A DNA stretch of 38,238 nucleotides from Bacteriovoracaceae bacterium (GTDB taxonomy: Bacteria; Bdellovibrionota; Bacteriovoracia; Bacteriovoracales; Bacteriovoracaceae). A model generated the notes under the pieces. That model saw nothing but the letters and a program-made list of their open reading frames with translations, was not told where the DNA came from and did not search any database. The DNA lies in NCBI GenBank assembly GCA_021732585.1, contig JAKFUR010000098.1:1-38238 (forward strand). Direction: 5' to 3'. Below are positions 1 through 8,642 of the stretch, one piece after another. Position 1 is the first letter of the stretch; every line of letters begins with the position of its first letter. A program made the translations under genes and the position numbers.

Positions 1-2
1 AA

Positions 3-122
3 GTATTCATAGCAAAAATGTGCAGAAATAAAGGTTACGACGAGATAGCTGAGAAATATCTCAGGTTGATTCATGATCTCGCGAGAGATGCCAAGTTTTT
101 TAAGTATTATCACAATGAGTAA
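3..122 (+). CDS. C-terminal tail of an unidentified protein (partial)
   Basis: An open frame enters from the left edge and ends at TAA 120-122, giving about 39 residues. The tail is charged and helix-like (EIAEKYLRLIHDLARDAKFF). Either an upstream gene ends here, or an ATG at 18 starts a 34-aa peptide. No family is recognisable from this piece. It is convergent with the formaldehyde operon, and positions 123-222 hold no other gene I can support. Confidence 0.35.
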   Translation, partial: VFIAKMCRNKGYDEIAEKYLRLIHDLARDAKFFKYYHNE

Positions 123-222
123 TTGGATTGGGAAATGGAGCAGATAGCTTGAGTAAGTTAAATTCCCAAGCCGCGTCACTAAGGCAGAGATGAACCTTAA
201 GAGGTCTAGACCCCGTTTCCGA

Positions 223-1056
223 TCATCCGATTTCAACATTTAAATTTTTGGCGTGATGTTTTACATGAGCTTCGATAAACGTCGAGATGAAGTAGTAGCT
301 ATGGTCATAGCCTTCAGACATCTTTACGGAGAACTTCTGGCCGGCTTGTGTGGCAGCTTTCTCAAAGTTCGCAGTTTTGAGTTGGCCCTCGAGGAATTCA
401 TCCGCTAAACCCTGATGAATTAAAATCTCTACGGGATGTTTTTTGCCCGCGAGAAGAAGCTCGCAAGCGTCGTACTGTTTCCAAGCAGTTTTGTCTTCAC
501 CCAAGTATCCTGAGAGCGCTTTCATTCCCCAAGGAACTACCGATGGATTCACGATGGGTGAGAACGCTGAGATCGCTTTGTATTTCTGCGGATCACGCAA
601 ACCGATGACCAGTGCACCATGGCCACCCATTGAGTGACCACTAATGGAAATATTCTTCACGCCAAAGTGATTATTGATGATCGAGTACAGCTCGGAATTT
701 ACGTAGGAGTACATGCGATAGTTCGTTTTGTAGCCTCCTTCTGTCGCATCCACATAAAACCCAGCACCCGAGCCAAAGTCATAGCTATCATGTTCGCCCG
801 GAAGATTCAGTCCGCGCGGTGAGGTGTCTGGGCAGATCACCATCATATGGTTCTCTGCCAGAAACTTTTGTGCACCGGCCTTGGTGATAAAATTCTCATC
901 CGTGCATGTCAGACCTGAAAGCCAGATCATGCAGCCTTTCACTGTTCCGTGTGGAGTGAAGGTGGAGAATTTCATCTCGGTACCAGTCATCTCTGATGAG
1001 TGAGACCAGAACTCGGTTACGCCCTCAAAGGTTTTATGTGCTTTCAGCTTTTTCAT
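223..1056 (-). CDS. fghA: S-formylglutathione hydrolase
   Basis: This 277-aa protein has the usual length of esterase D/FghA enzymes, which hydrolyse S-formylglutathione to formate and glutathione as the second step of glutathione-dependent formaldehyde detoxification in the cytoplasm. The nucleophile elbow GHSMGG places the catalytic Ser at 142. Asp219 (QGLADEF) and His252 (GYDHSYYF) complete the alpha/beta-hydrolase triad. The oxyanion region WLSGLTCTDENF near 45-56 is typical of the family. The ATG is preceded by AGGAG at 5-nt spacing. It lies 8 bp downstream of the class III alcohol dehydrogenase on the same strand, so the two form an operon in pathway order. Function is strongly supported by family and context. 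The symbol could equally be frmB. Confidence 0.95.
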   Translation of the reverse strand: MKKLKAHKTFEGVTEFWSHSSEMTGTEMKFSTFTPHGTVKGCMIWLSGLTCTDENFITKAGAQKFLAENHMMVICPDTSPRGLNLPGEHDSYDFGSGAGFYVDATEGGYKTNYRMYSYVNSELYSIINNHFGVKNISISGHSMGGHGALVIGLRDPQKYKAISAFSPIVNPSVVPWGMKALSGYLGEDKTAWKQYDACELLLAGKKHPVEILIHQGLADEFLEGQLKTANFEKAATQAGQKFSVKMSEGYDHSYYFISTFIEAHVKHHAKNLNVEIG

Positions 1057-1064
1057 ACAAACTC

Positions 1065-2174
1065 CTAGAACGTAACGACGCTGCGGATACTCTTGCCTTC
1101 TTTCATGTACTGGAAAGCGGTGTTGATTTCTTCAATTGGCATAGTGAAGGTCACCATATCATCAAGGTTGATTTCGCCTTTCATGTATTTATCGACGTAG
1201 CCCGGAAGTTCTGTGCGGCCTTTGACTCCGCCGAAAGCTGAGCCTTTCCACACACGGCCTGTGACGAGTTGGAACGGGCGCGTAGCGATTTCTTCGCCTG
1301 CAGCCGCCACCCCGATGATAATAGATTCGCCCCAGCCTTTGTGGCAGCACTCGAGGGCCTGTCGCATGAGTTTCGTGTTGCCCACACATTCAAATGAATA
1401 GTCCGCTCCGCCATCGGTGAGTTTCACGATAGTGTCCACAACTGTTCCGGTGATTTCATTTGGGTTCACACAGTCAGTGGCACCAAATTTTTTAGCAAGT
1501 TCAAATTTTGCGTTGTTGATGTCCACTGCGATGATCTTGTTGGCACCCGCCATCTTGGCGCCTTGAATGACAGCGAGACCAATGCCGCCCATACCGAATA
1601 CGGCGATGTTCGCGCCTTTTTCAACTTTGGCAGTATTGAGAACCGCGCCGATACCGGTGGTGACGCCGCAACCCAGGAGACAAATTTTATCCATCGGTGC
1701 TTTCTCATCTACTTTCGCGAGTGAGATTTCTGGTACCGCGGTGTATTCAGCAAATGTCGATGTGCCCATGTAGTGAAAAATGGGTTTGCCATCTTTTGAG
1801 AAACGAGAGGTGCCGTCTGGCATAAGGCCTTTGCCTTGAGTCTCGCGAATTTTTTGGCAAAGATTAGTTTTGCCAGAGAGGCAGAATTTACAAGTACGGC
1901 ATTCTGGTGTGTAGAGCGGGATAACGTGATCGCCTTTCTTCAACGAAGTGACGCCAACGCCGATTTCTTCAACTATGCCCGCACCTTCGTGTCCGAGGAT
2001 CACGGGGAAGATGCCTTCAGGATCAACGCCTGAAAGAGTGTAAGCGTCCGTGTGGCAAACACCGGAGGCCACGATGCGTACGAGCACCTCGCCTTTTTTT
2101 GGTCCTTCAAGATCAACTGTCTCGATTTTGAGTGGTTGATTGGGTCCCCAGGCAACAGCGGCTTTGACTTTCAT
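1065..2174 (-). CDS. frmA: S-(hydroxymethyl)glutathione dehydrogenase / class III alcohol dehydrogenase
   Basis: This 369-aa zinc medium-chain dehydrogenase oxidises S-hydroxymethylglutathione, the spontaneous adduct of formaldehyde and glutathione, to S-formylglutathione using NAD. Catalytic zinc ligands are Cys40 (GVCHTD), His62 (GHEGAG) and Cys169 (LLGCGV). The structural zinc site is Cys92, 95, 98 and 106. The Rossmann glycine motif GMGGIG is at 194-199 with a following Asp near 218, which favours NAD. The start ATG has AAAGGA a few bases upstream. It is the first gene of an operon with fghA. No FrmR-type regulator gene is visible nearby. The assignment is secure; the name adhC is also in use. 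Confidence 0.96.
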   Translation of the reverse strand: MKVKAAVAWGPNQPLKIETVDLEGPKKGEVLVRIVASGVCHTDAYTLSGVDPEGIFPVILGHEGAGIVEEIGVGVTSLKKGDHVIPLYTPECRTCKFCLSGKTNLCQKIRETQGKGLMPDGTSRFSKDGKPIFHYMGTSTFAEYTAVPEISLAKVDEKAPMDKICLLGCGVTTGIGAVLNTAKVEKGANIAVFGMGGIGLAVIQGAKMAGANKIIAVDINNAKFELAKKFGATDCVNPNEITGTVVDTIVKLTDGGADYSFECVGNTKLMRQALECCHKGWGESIIIGVAAAGEEIATRPFQLVTGRVWKGSAFGGVKGRTELPGYVDKYMKGEINLDDMVTFTMPIEEINTAFQYMKEGKSIRSVVTF

Positions 2175-2203
2175 ATGGCATCCTTTGGAAAAAACTTTGG
2201 GAC

Positions 2204-2209
2204 ATTATA
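2204..2209 (-). promoter_or_regulatory. Possible -10 box of the formaldehyde operon
   Basis: A perfect TATAAT on the minus strand lies about 30 bp before the dehydrogenase start. No good TTGACA-like -35 hexamer sits at 16-18 bp, so the promoter call rests on the -10 alone. Confidence 0.4.
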
Positions 2210-2362
2210 GAGCGCAGAGAGGGCAATGACTTCCGGAAACGCCTAGGCCCACAGGGTGTGTTAACCAAAATCCAAGACTTTGCGAGGGTAGCAATTGCCG
2301 AGTGGTTTACTCAGACGTGCAGCAAAAGAGCTATGATAATATCTTCTCAACGGGGGTAGGGG

Positions 2363-3568
2363 ATGAAATTTGTTCTGCTGGCTTTTTTGATGTGCACTTT
2401 CGGTGTTTATACTCACGCTCAATCTACCATTGTTCCCACTGCTGAAGAGCTTTATCTAGAAGGGAATGTCCAAGTCAGAAGAAGCATCTTCAGACCCTTT
2501 GACGAAAACCATTACGGCGAACCGCTTGATCTAAGTGAGCGTCGTCCGATGGTGAACGTGGAAGAAAGCGTTTTTGGAACCAAATACTCGCGTCCGGGTT
2601 CAAAACTTTTTAGTAACTTCTATCACAACGGCCGTTTCTACCTCGCTCGCGTTCCGGACCAAGGTGTTCGTAATACATATTTTCAACTCTCATACTTTCC
2701 GCCGCAGGTTGCGGGTCAATACATTGCGGCCCACTCATTGTTACGATTCGAGATGGGGCAAAACACGCCGATCGAGCTCGTGGCGCCAATGCCTGACGCG
2801 GAAGAACTGGCTCGCCTCGCGGCTGCACCAGAAAGTCAGAGAGCAGGCATGCTTCCCCAAGAAAACATTATTCCGATTCACAATGCGGCGATTTCAGCGG
2901 AAGCCCAGTGGACTCAGAATGATCCCGAAAAAGCTTATGACCTAGTACGTGGAACGAGAGGCGCCTTTACACAGATCGTTCGTATGGTTTCTATGACGGA
3001 AAGAATTGAGGGAGCTTTGCAAAGTGGCAATCCTGCCAGCCAGATTCGCCTCCCGTTATGTGGCGGCGAAGGCGATCGTGTTTTGGCCGAAAGCCTGCGT
3101 ACGAGCCAAGCGGATGGCATCAGCAAGCTCTACGATACACTTTGGTACAACTGCACGACGCTTGCTTTCGATATTCTCGAGCGCTCAGGCACGGTCAGTG
3201 ATCGTAGACTCGGATTCATGCGCAACTTCATGCAGCGTCGAGTTCCTATTATCGCACCGGCGATTCTGACCGAGTATGGTGGAATTAACGTGGCACCACT
3301 TTCAAGAGATCCGACGCTAGGTCGCGAAACAGCAGAGGCCTACGGACGCGTGTTTGCGAATGGGCGTGAGGCCTGTCCTGCAGGAATGGCGGCAGCAAAC
3401 TGCCAGACTGTGAATGAGATGATTGATTTGATCACGAGCGCGGCTAATTCGAGTGGTGAAGGTGCCCTGTGTTCTTTGCCTGAGGCGCTGGAGCCCTCGA
3501 TTGCGAGACTCGCGGAGCACGTCATGTCCCAGGAACGCGTTGAGGGCGAGACGTCTTGTGAACAATAA
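2363..3568 (+). CDS. Exported protein, DUF4105-like (possible cysteine hydrolase fold)
   Basis: The protein has 401 aa with a clear Sec signal peptide (residues 1-19, cut after THA), so it acts in the periplasm or outside. Two short blocks recall the DUF4105 family: an AHSLLRF segment with His124, and YNCTT with Cys264, where the family carries conserved His and NCTT motifs. The segment between them is longer than usual and the overall match is weak, so no reaction is claimed. The ATG follows GGGGGTAGGGG, an unusual G-rich ribosome site. It is monocistronic, divergent from the formaldehyde operon and followed directly by a terminator. The intergenic stretch before it (2175-2362) should hold both promoters. 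Confidence 0.8.
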   Translation: MKFVLLAFLMCTFGVYTHAQSTIVPTAEELYLEGNVQVRRSIFRPFDENHYGEPLDLSERRPMVNVEESVFGTKYSRPGSKLFSNFYHNGRFYLARVPDQGVRNTYFQLSYFPPQVAGQYIAAHSLLRFEMGQNTPIELVAPMPDAEELARLAAAPESQRAGMLPQENIIPIHNAAISAEAQWTQNDPEKAYDLVRGTRGAFTQIVRMVSMTERIEGALQSGNPASQIRLPLCGGEGDRVLAESLRTSQADGISKLYDTLWYNCTTLAFDILERSGTVSDRRLGFMRNFMQRRVPIIAPAILTEYGGINVAPLSRDPTLGRETAEAYGRVFANGREACPAGMAAANCQTVNEMIDLITSAANSSGEGALCSLPEALEPSIARLAEHVMSQERVEGETSCEQ

Positions 3569-3596
3569 AAAAGGCCCCATTTGGAGCCTTTATTTT
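3566..3596. terminator. Bidirectional intrinsic terminator
   Basis: AAAGGC pairs with GCCTTT around a 10-nt loop. A-rich sequence lies on the left and T-rich on the right, so it can serve the plus-strand gene ending at 3568 and the minus-strand gene ending at 3619. Confidence 0.75.
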
Positions 3597-3618
3597 GTTC
3601 ATGCAGGTTTCAAAAATT

Positions 3619-4230
3619 CTATTCTCCGCAGAGGGGCACCAAGTTAGCGAAACGTCCGTTGCCTTGGTAGTTGCGATAGACAACCATTCTATCTTTAAAT
3701 TTTGGCCAGCTTCTGTAAGTAAAATTCAACACGTAGTTTTTGCCAAGGAACGAGCGGAGAGTGCGTAGATATCCGGCACTGTTTTTGCGTACGCATATAG
3801 ACTCATCTTGGAACTCCTTAAGTGAGCGGCAAGGTGCAAATGAGGCATTGTTGTAGCACAGAACATCTTTGTTCATCTTAACGGGAGCGGCTTCTTCCAA
3901 TCCGGCTTTTACATCGTAATAGTTACAATCACCGTGAATGAAGTAGTACGAAATCGCATTGCCGTTGTTTCCTTTTTGGCGCCCGTAAATGTTGAGATAC
4001 TGATTCAAGGTGAAAACCTGCGAATGATCAGTCACAGAGATATAGTCGCTGATGTATTCAGGGACCGGATCGTACTTCGGTTTGAAGCAGACAACGTTAG
4101 TTGATGCGAGTTCCTTGCGCAGGATATGGCATGGGGTGACATCATTCGTTCCTGGAATGTGGCAATTGACCTCAGAGTCGGCTTGAGCTCCGATTGAAAT
4201 GAGTAGAAGAGCGATGGCAAAAAATCTCAT
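3619..4230 (-). CDS. Exported cysteine-rich protein of unknown function
   Basis: I chose the ATG at 4230, giving 203 aa, because AAGGA lies 6-7 nt upstream and the product begins directly with a signal peptide (MRFFAIALLLISIGAQA). A start at 4260 would add ten residues without a better ribosome site. The mature chain has eight Cys, one very near its start (VNCHIPG) and one at its end (PLCGE), suggesting a disulfide-stabilised periplasmic or extracellular fold. I recognise no domain. It is monocistronic and convergent with the DUF4105-like gene across a shared terminator. Confidence 0.75.
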   Translation of the reverse strand: MRFFAIALLLISIGAQADSEVNCHIPGTNDVTPCHILRKELASTNVVCFKPKYDPVPEYISDYISVTDHSQVFTLNQYLNIYGRQKGNNGNAISYYFIHGDCNYYDVKAGLEEAAPVKMNKDVLCYNNASFAPCRSLKEFQDESICVRKNSAGYLRTLRSFLGKNYVLNFTYRSWPKFKDRMVVYRNYQGNGRFANLVPLCGE

Positions 4231-4327
4231 GAAGAATCCTTGGATGATTTTTAGAATCAACCAGAAGAATCAGGGATTTTAGACTTCAACGTCAAATTTA
4301 ACGGCACAAATCTGTAGCGCGTGCGTG

Positions 4328-5608
4328 CTACAGAAGCCATTTTACAAGAACACCTATTGCAACGCAGGTCGCAAGAATGGTGAAAAGATTTTTTTTGAAC
4401 TTAAATTGTAAAACAAGCGCAACGAAGCAAATGCCCACAGAGTAGACATCAATCGACGTCCACACAGGCAGCTCAAACTGCAGCGGATAGTTTTGATACT
4501 GTTCTGACTTTGTGAAAAGAGTCTTGAGCATAAACCATATAGAGAGATGGCCTATCACCCCAACAACTGCCGCACTGATTCCACACAAAGCTTTCCCAAA
4601 ACTTTTCTTTCCCCGGATAAATTCAACGTACGGTGCGAAAGTAAAAATCCAGAGGAAGCAAGGAGCGAAAGTCATCCAAGTGGTGAGGACTGAGGCGATG
4701 AGGGCGGCCATGTGAGGTGAGGTCACATCCGGTGAGCGAAAAGCGCCCATGAAGCCGACAAATTGCACAGTTTGAATGAGGGGACCCGGCGTCGTTTCTG
4801 CCATGGCCAATCCGTCGAGCATCTCTGCGGGCTTCAACCAGCCGTACACTTCTACGCCCATTTGCGCTACGTAACTAAGAACCGCGTAGGCTCCGCCAAA
4901 TGTCACCATCGCCATTTGGCTAAAGAAAACGTTCATCTGATGAAAGGTGGAGTCGGCACCAAATATAAAAAGGGTCATGATAGCAGGCAGGGCCCAAATA
5001 CTTAGCCAGACCATCAACGTTTTAAGAGCCAAGAAAGCCGATGGGAGATGTTGCTTTTGCGTGGCCGGAGGTTCTTCGGCTGAATCGAGCAAAAGACCAA
5101 GTAATGCTGCACCGAGGATGATGAATGGAAACGGAATGTTAAAAAAGAACAGCGCGAGGAAGGCACCCGCCGCAAGCACGCGGTGCAAATGGCCCTTAAG
5201 GGATTTTTTGGAAATTCGCAGCAGTGCTGCCAACACGACGGCGATGATCGCCGGTTTCATCCCGTAGAAAAGACCCTGAATAAAGAGAGTGTCGTTATAG
5301 AGTATGTAGAGATAGGAAAGAAGCAGTATTGAAAGAAAACCGGGAAGAATAAAAAGTCCGCCGGCAATCAATCCGCCACGCCAGCGGTTCATAAGCCAGC
5401 CCATATAAGTGGCTAGTTGTTGCGCCTCAGGACCTGGCAGCAGCATGCAAAAGTTCAAAGCATGGAGAAAGCGTTCTTCGCTGATGAGTTTTTTATCTTC
5501 AACGACAAGCTTGTGAATGACGGCGATTTGTCCTGCTGGCCCACCAAAGCTGTGTGCTGCTACGTAGGACCATAACTTGAACTGGTCTTTAGTTGAGATT
5601 TTTTCCAT
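4328..5608 (-). CDS. chrA: ChrA-family chromate transporter
   Basis: This 426-aa polytopic inner-membrane protein has both halves of the long-chain CHR family. The N-terminal half has FGGPAGQIAVIH near 21-32 and LPGPEAQQLATYMGW near 57-71. The C-terminal half repeats the pattern with TFGGAYAVLSY and ETTPGPLIQTVQFVGF. Such proteins are associated with chromate efflux, although many members have no tested substrate. No ChrB or other resistance gene is adjacent, so a role in chromate tolerance is inferred from family only. The start lacks an obvious Shine-Dalgarno sequence. A terminator and hairpins lie directly upstream, 43 bp before the ATG, and might influence expression. Confidence 0.92.
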   Translation of the reverse strand: MEKISTKDQFKLWSYVAAHSFGGPAGQIAVIHKLVVEDKKLISEERFLHALNFCMLLPGPEAQQLATYMGWLMNRWRGGLIAGGLFILPGFLSILLLSYLYILYNDTLFIQGLFYGMKPAIIAVVLAALLRISKKSLKGHLHRVLAAGAFLALFFFNIPFPFIILGAALLGLLLDSAEEPPATQKQHLPSAFLALKTLMVWLSIWALPAIMTLFIFGADSTFHQMNVFFSQMAMVTFGGAYAVLSYVAQMGVEVYGWLKPAEMLDGLAMAETTPGPLIQTVQFVGFMGAFRSPDVTSPHMAALIASVLTTWMTFAPCFLWIFTFAPYVEFIRGKKSFGKALCGISAAVVGVIGHLSIWFMLKTLFTKSEQYQNYPLQFELPVWTSIDVYSVGICFVALVLQFKFKKNLFTILATCVAIGVLVKWLL

Positions 5609-5644
5609 CTGTTAAATGACTCTAACGTAGATGGTGCAAATTTA

Positions 5645-5756
5645 AACAAAAAAAGAGACCGCCGAAGCGATCTCTTTTAGGAAGGTTTGATAATCCGTTT
5701 GACCTTATCATCGCGCTTCCTGAATATCATTTTAGCAAAGTCTCATTCAGGAAGGG
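5645..5756 (-). other. Structured intergenic RNA region (3' UTR, sRNA or leader)
   Basis: Read on the minus strand, CTTCCTGAAT (5745-5754) pairs with ATTCAGGAAG (5716-5725) around a 19-nt loop. AAGGT/ACCTT or GATAA/TTATC can pair next, followed by a strong terminator. CCTTCCT occurs twice (5749-5755 and 5679-5685) and both copies could pair with the single AGGAAG at 5716-5721, so the folds are mutually exclusive. It lies between the phosphatase stop and chrA. Confidence 0.45.
5651..5678 (-). terminator. Intrinsic terminator
   Basis: AAAAGAGA pairs with TCTCTTTT, with an inner CGC/GCG helix and a short loop. The minus strand runs into a T-tract. It would end transcripts from the alkaline phosphatase gene. 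Confidence 0.8.
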
Positions 5757-5795
5757 TGCTGATCACGTGCTGAATCTGTGTCAATTTTTGCACAT

Positions 5796-7421
5796 TTATT
5801 TAAGCTGTAACGCTTTTTCAAGGATTTCGCCCTCTGACCCAGTGGGCGGAATAATACCTAACAAGAAAGCGAGGGTGGGAGCGATGTCGACCACTTCGCC
5901 GCCGGCATAGGTTCCAGACTTAAACGGCTTACCGGCAAAAATCACAGGAACGTAGCGATCATAAGCATAGCCCGTCATATGAGTGGTCGCGCCATATGCG
6001 AGAAGATAGTTAGGCTTAGGAATCATCATGACATCGCCACTGCGGCCTTCAAAGTAGGTGCGCAGAATTTGTCTCTCGTGTTGTTCTGGTGGGAGCGTTC
6101 TATTGCGCACATCTGCCGCCGAAAAAACATGAGCAATGCCTTCAAGAAGTTCAGGTTTGCTGCTAATATGTTTCGCGAGGTCTGTTTGGACTTTTGTGAG
6201 GTCGAGGCCTTTTTGGCGAATAGCGGCTTTATTCAAATAGAAATTAAATTCGGAAGGTGGAGCAAGCCATTTGTTGGCCACTTTACCGTAACGTTTGGTG
6301 AGGAAGTTTTCCATTTCAACGGCAATAGCGTCTTGATTCACATAACCCGAAGGGATTTTATGTGATTTGAGAACTTGCACGTTACCGGCCACACCATGAT
6401 CGGCGGTGAGGACAATCCACGTGTTTTCAAGACCAACGGTATCGTCGATGGTGTTAAGGAGATGAGAGATAGATTTGTCTTCGAGAACGGTAGTCTCTTT
6501 AATCTCATCGCTCTCTGGACCGAAGCTGTGTCCGACGTAGTCATGGCTTGAGTAGCTAATCGCCAAAATGTCGGTGGATTTCTTTTGACCTAGCTTTAAT
6601 TCTTTTAAGGCAGCGATAGCAACGTCACCAGGCATATCAATGGCAATGGGGAACATCAGACTCGAAGGCGAGCCAAGCTTCGCTTTGTGAGGAAAGGCAA
6701 GACCCATGTCTGAGTTGTATTTTGTAAGAGGCACATGCTTGTTGGGGTTGGTCCCAGTAAGTGCCTTCTCCCATACTTGTTCAGTTCCTAGCTTCTTTTT
6801 TAGGTTTTGATTGATCGTTGTCAGCCATGCTGGCAGCGTTTGCATATAGTAGTCGCTTGAAACCCAGCTGAAGGACTCGGCATCAAACCACAAGGCCATA
6901 TCAGCACGATGGCCGCCCATCAAAATAGCTGAGCGATCCTTGAGTGCCACTGAGATCACGCGAGAATCGGCATAAGCATTTTTAAGTTCATCTCCCAACG
7001 TGGTGCCCACGAGATTTTTCGGAGAGGTACCGATGTGAGGATTCTTAGGATTCGCTCCCACGGTTTTGTGGGACTGGTCTTCGGCACAGTAAGTGTATTT
7101 CTGGTTGGCATCAACCCAGTCATTATTAGGGATACCATGCTGATAGGCATAGGCACCGGTGAGAATAGTGGCATGGCCTGGGCCTGTCATGTTCTGCAAC
7201 AGCCCGTATTCCGCGTGTGAGAAGTAGGCGCCTTTCTCCATGAGATAGTTAAAGCCGCGCTTGGATGCGGGTAAGAAATGGTGGGAGAGTTTTTGGAGGT
7301 AGTCAGCACGGAACTGATCAATTGAAATCACCAAAATTAATTTGGGTTTCTCCACTTTCGCCGAGACTGGGCCAACGAGAAATGAAAAGAAAAGGAAGGT
7401 CGCCAAGGCTTGTAGTTTCAT
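5796..7421 (-). CDS. Exported alkaline phosphatase, PafA-like
   Basis: With the ATG at 7421 the protein has 541 aa and starts with a signal peptide (MKLQALATFLFFSFLVGPVSA). AGGAG lies 6 nt upstream of this ATG. A longer reading from 7517 would cross the terminator of the upstream gene and is rejected. The alkaline phosphatase superfamily metal site is visible: Asp35 (ISIDQFR), nucleophile candidate Thr79 (MTGPGHATILTG), TADHGVAG, and a late His (THMTGYAYDR). KDR at 161-163 matches the Lys/Arg pair of PafA-type phosphomonoesterases, favouring monoesters over diesters. It probably releases phosphate from organic phosphate in the periplasm. No Pho box was identified. Confidence 0.88.
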   Translation of the reverse strand: MKLQALATFLFFSFLVGPVSAKVEKPKLILVISIDQFRADYLQKLSHHFLPASKRGFNYLMEKGAYFSHAEYGLLQNMTGPGHATILTGAYAYQHGIPNNDWVDANQKYTYCAEDQSHKTVGANPKNPHIGTSPKNLVGTTLGDELKNAYADSRVISVALKDRSAILMGGHRADMALWFDAESFSWVSSDYYMQTLPAWLTTINQNLKKKLGTEQVWEKALTGTNPNKHVPLTKYNSDMGLAFPHKAKLGSPSSLMFPIAIDMPGDVAIAALKELKLGQKKSTDILAISYSSHDYVGHSFGPESDEIKETTVLEDKSISHLLNTIDDTVGLENTWIVLTADHGVAGNVQVLKSHKIPSGYVNQDAIAVEMENFLTKRYGKVANKWLAPPSEFNFYLNKAAIRQKGLDLTKVQTDLAKHISSKPELLEGIAHVFSAADVRNRTLPPEQHERQILRTYFEGRSGDVMMIPKPNYLLAYGATTHMTGYAYDRYVPVIFAGKPFKSGTYAGGEVVDIAPTLAFLLGIIPPTGSEGEILEKALQLK

Positions 7422-7501
7422 AGATCTCCTAGAATGAACAAATTCTAAGGTCTCTAGTACAGGCCGTCTGTCAGGAATTGGCAAATAACACTGGGCAGAA
7501 A

Positions 7502-7533
7502 TAAAAAAGCCACCCATTTCGGGTGGCTTCTTT
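7502..7533 (-). terminator. Intrinsic terminator of the lipoprotein gene
   Basis: GCCACCC (7509-7515) pairs with GGGTGGC (7521-7527), followed by a run of T on the minus strand. It lies just after the lipoprotein stop at 7560 and argues against any start of the phosphatase upstream of 7502. Confidence 0.9.
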
Positions 7534-7559
7534 ATAAGAACTTTATGGTCGGTTGCTAA

Positions 7560-8450
7560 TTAAAGCTCAACACCGAAGAGTTCTGGAAGAATGCGGCTCT
7601 CAAGGTTAGCAGCAGATGTGCCAATCTTAGCAGCGATCTTCTCAACCAAATCAGTTTGAGCTTGCTCAGACTGAGAGGCTTCCATAACTTCAGCAAGCGT
7701 AACACCGCCGAGCTTCTGAAGATCAGTGGCGAAAGCCGCTTGATCAGCCAGAGTCAACTCGCCGTTTGACTTGCCAAGCATCTTCTCAGCTTTTTCGCCC
7801 AAAGTTACGAGAGACAATGAAGTCTCGATGCCAACGTTGAAAGCGAAAGAGATGTTTGCCGCTTTCTTGATGAATTCTTTCTGTTGAACTTCAGCAGTCA
7901 TCAAAGAAACGTCTGTAGTTGCTGCTTCATCTTCGTACTCGAAGCCAGAGTTGCGACCGACGTAAGTGTTAGTCCAGTAGTCGAAATCAACCACTTCGTA
8001 ATCGTCACCCCAGTAGTCACCATTCAACTCGCCAGACAAGATATCGTCAGTTTCGATATCACGGAACTCAGTAGCAAGAGCAGAGTTGTTTGAGTAGTAG
8101 TCGTAGTACACGATAGAACGGATGTACTGCAAAGATACTGCTTTGTGCTCATTGTAACGGTCGTCGTAGATCACGAACCAGTCTTCTTGGCCCGGAGTTG
8201 CCGAACGAAGAGTCTCGTCAGCGTAAAGCTCAACGTATGACTGGTAGTTTGAAGATTCAATGTTGTTCAAAGCTGCAACGAAAGAATCAACTGAAACGAA
8301 CGATGATGTGTAAGCACCGTAAGTTGAACCTGTAGTGCCGCCGCCAGTTGAGCTACCAACTGTGCCGCCGCCGCCGCCGCCAGAGCAACTTGCCAATACG
8401 GCAAGAGAAGCTGTGAGAGCAGTGGTCTTAACGATACGAGAGAAAGACAT
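7560..8450 (-). CDS. Lipoprotein of unknown function, probably abundant
   Basis: This 296-aa protein has a lipobox (VLASC) giving lipidation at Cys22, then a Gly/Ser/Thr-rich linker that probably tethers an acidic, Tyr-rich domain (about 60-175) and a helical C-terminal domain (about 185-290). I recognise no family. AAGGAGATATACATG is a near-ideal ribosome site, preceded by a leader hairpin, and a strong terminator follows the gene. These features suggest high expression. It is monocistronic. The envelope location is secure from the lipobox, but inner versus outer membrane cannot be decided from sequence. Confidence 0.85.
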   Translation of the reverse strand: MSFSRIVKTTALTASLAVLASCSGGGGGGTVGSSTGGGTTGSTYGAYTSSFVSVDSFVAALNNIESSNYQSYVELYADETLRSATPGQEDWFVIYDDRYNEHKAVSLQYIRSIVYYDYYSNNSALATEFRDIETDDILSGELNGDYWGDDYEVVDFDYWTNTYVGRNSGFEYEDEAATTDVSLMTAEVQQKEFIKKAANISFAFNVGIETSLSLVTLGEKAEKMLGKSNGELTLADQAAFATDLQKLGGVTLAEVMEASQSEQAQTDLVEKIAAKIGTSAANLESRILPELFGVEL

Positions 8451-8485
8451 GTATATCTCCTTATGTGACTAGTTAATCCAACTAG
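8451..8485 (-). promoter_or_regulatory. Leader hairpin and strong ribosome binding site
   Basis: On the minus strand CTAGTT, loop GGATT, AACTAG (8485-8469) forms a hairpin, followed by TCACATAAGGAGATATACATG-type spacing into the lipoprotein start. The same arrangement occurs before the metalloprotease gene at 35815-35842. It may protect the mRNA 5' end or regulate translation. The rest of 8486-8610 shows no gene. Confidence 0.5.
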
Positions 8486-8610
8486 GTTTGTGGGTTGTTA
8501 GCGTTAAACCATGAATCGGATTTTGGTTCCAATCCAAACTCACGAGTATGTAAATTCGACATGACAGTCGAAAAGCGTAGTCAGAGTGAAAGAAATATTG
8601 GGTGAAATGA

Positions 8611-8635
8611 ACCTCCCCCAAGGACTGGGGGAGGT
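8611..8635 (-). terminator. GC-rich hairpin after the protease operon
   Basis: ACCTCCCCC pairs perfectly with GGGGGAGGT around a 7-nt loop, directly after the protease stop at 8643. The following minus-strand sequence is only moderately T-rich, so termination may be partial or the hairpin may protect the 3' end. Confidence 0.6.
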
Positions 8636-8642
8636 GAGGGAA

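Noticed and set aside
203-212. GGTCTAGACC palindrome after fghA
   Set aside because: A 10-bp palindrome without a loop is common by chance and is followed by no T-tract, so I call neither terminator nor operator.
5796-7517. Longer phosphatase with 32 extra N-terminal residues
   Set aside because: The extension would cross the upstream terminator, bury the signal peptide and ignore the AGGAG site in front of the ATG at 7421.
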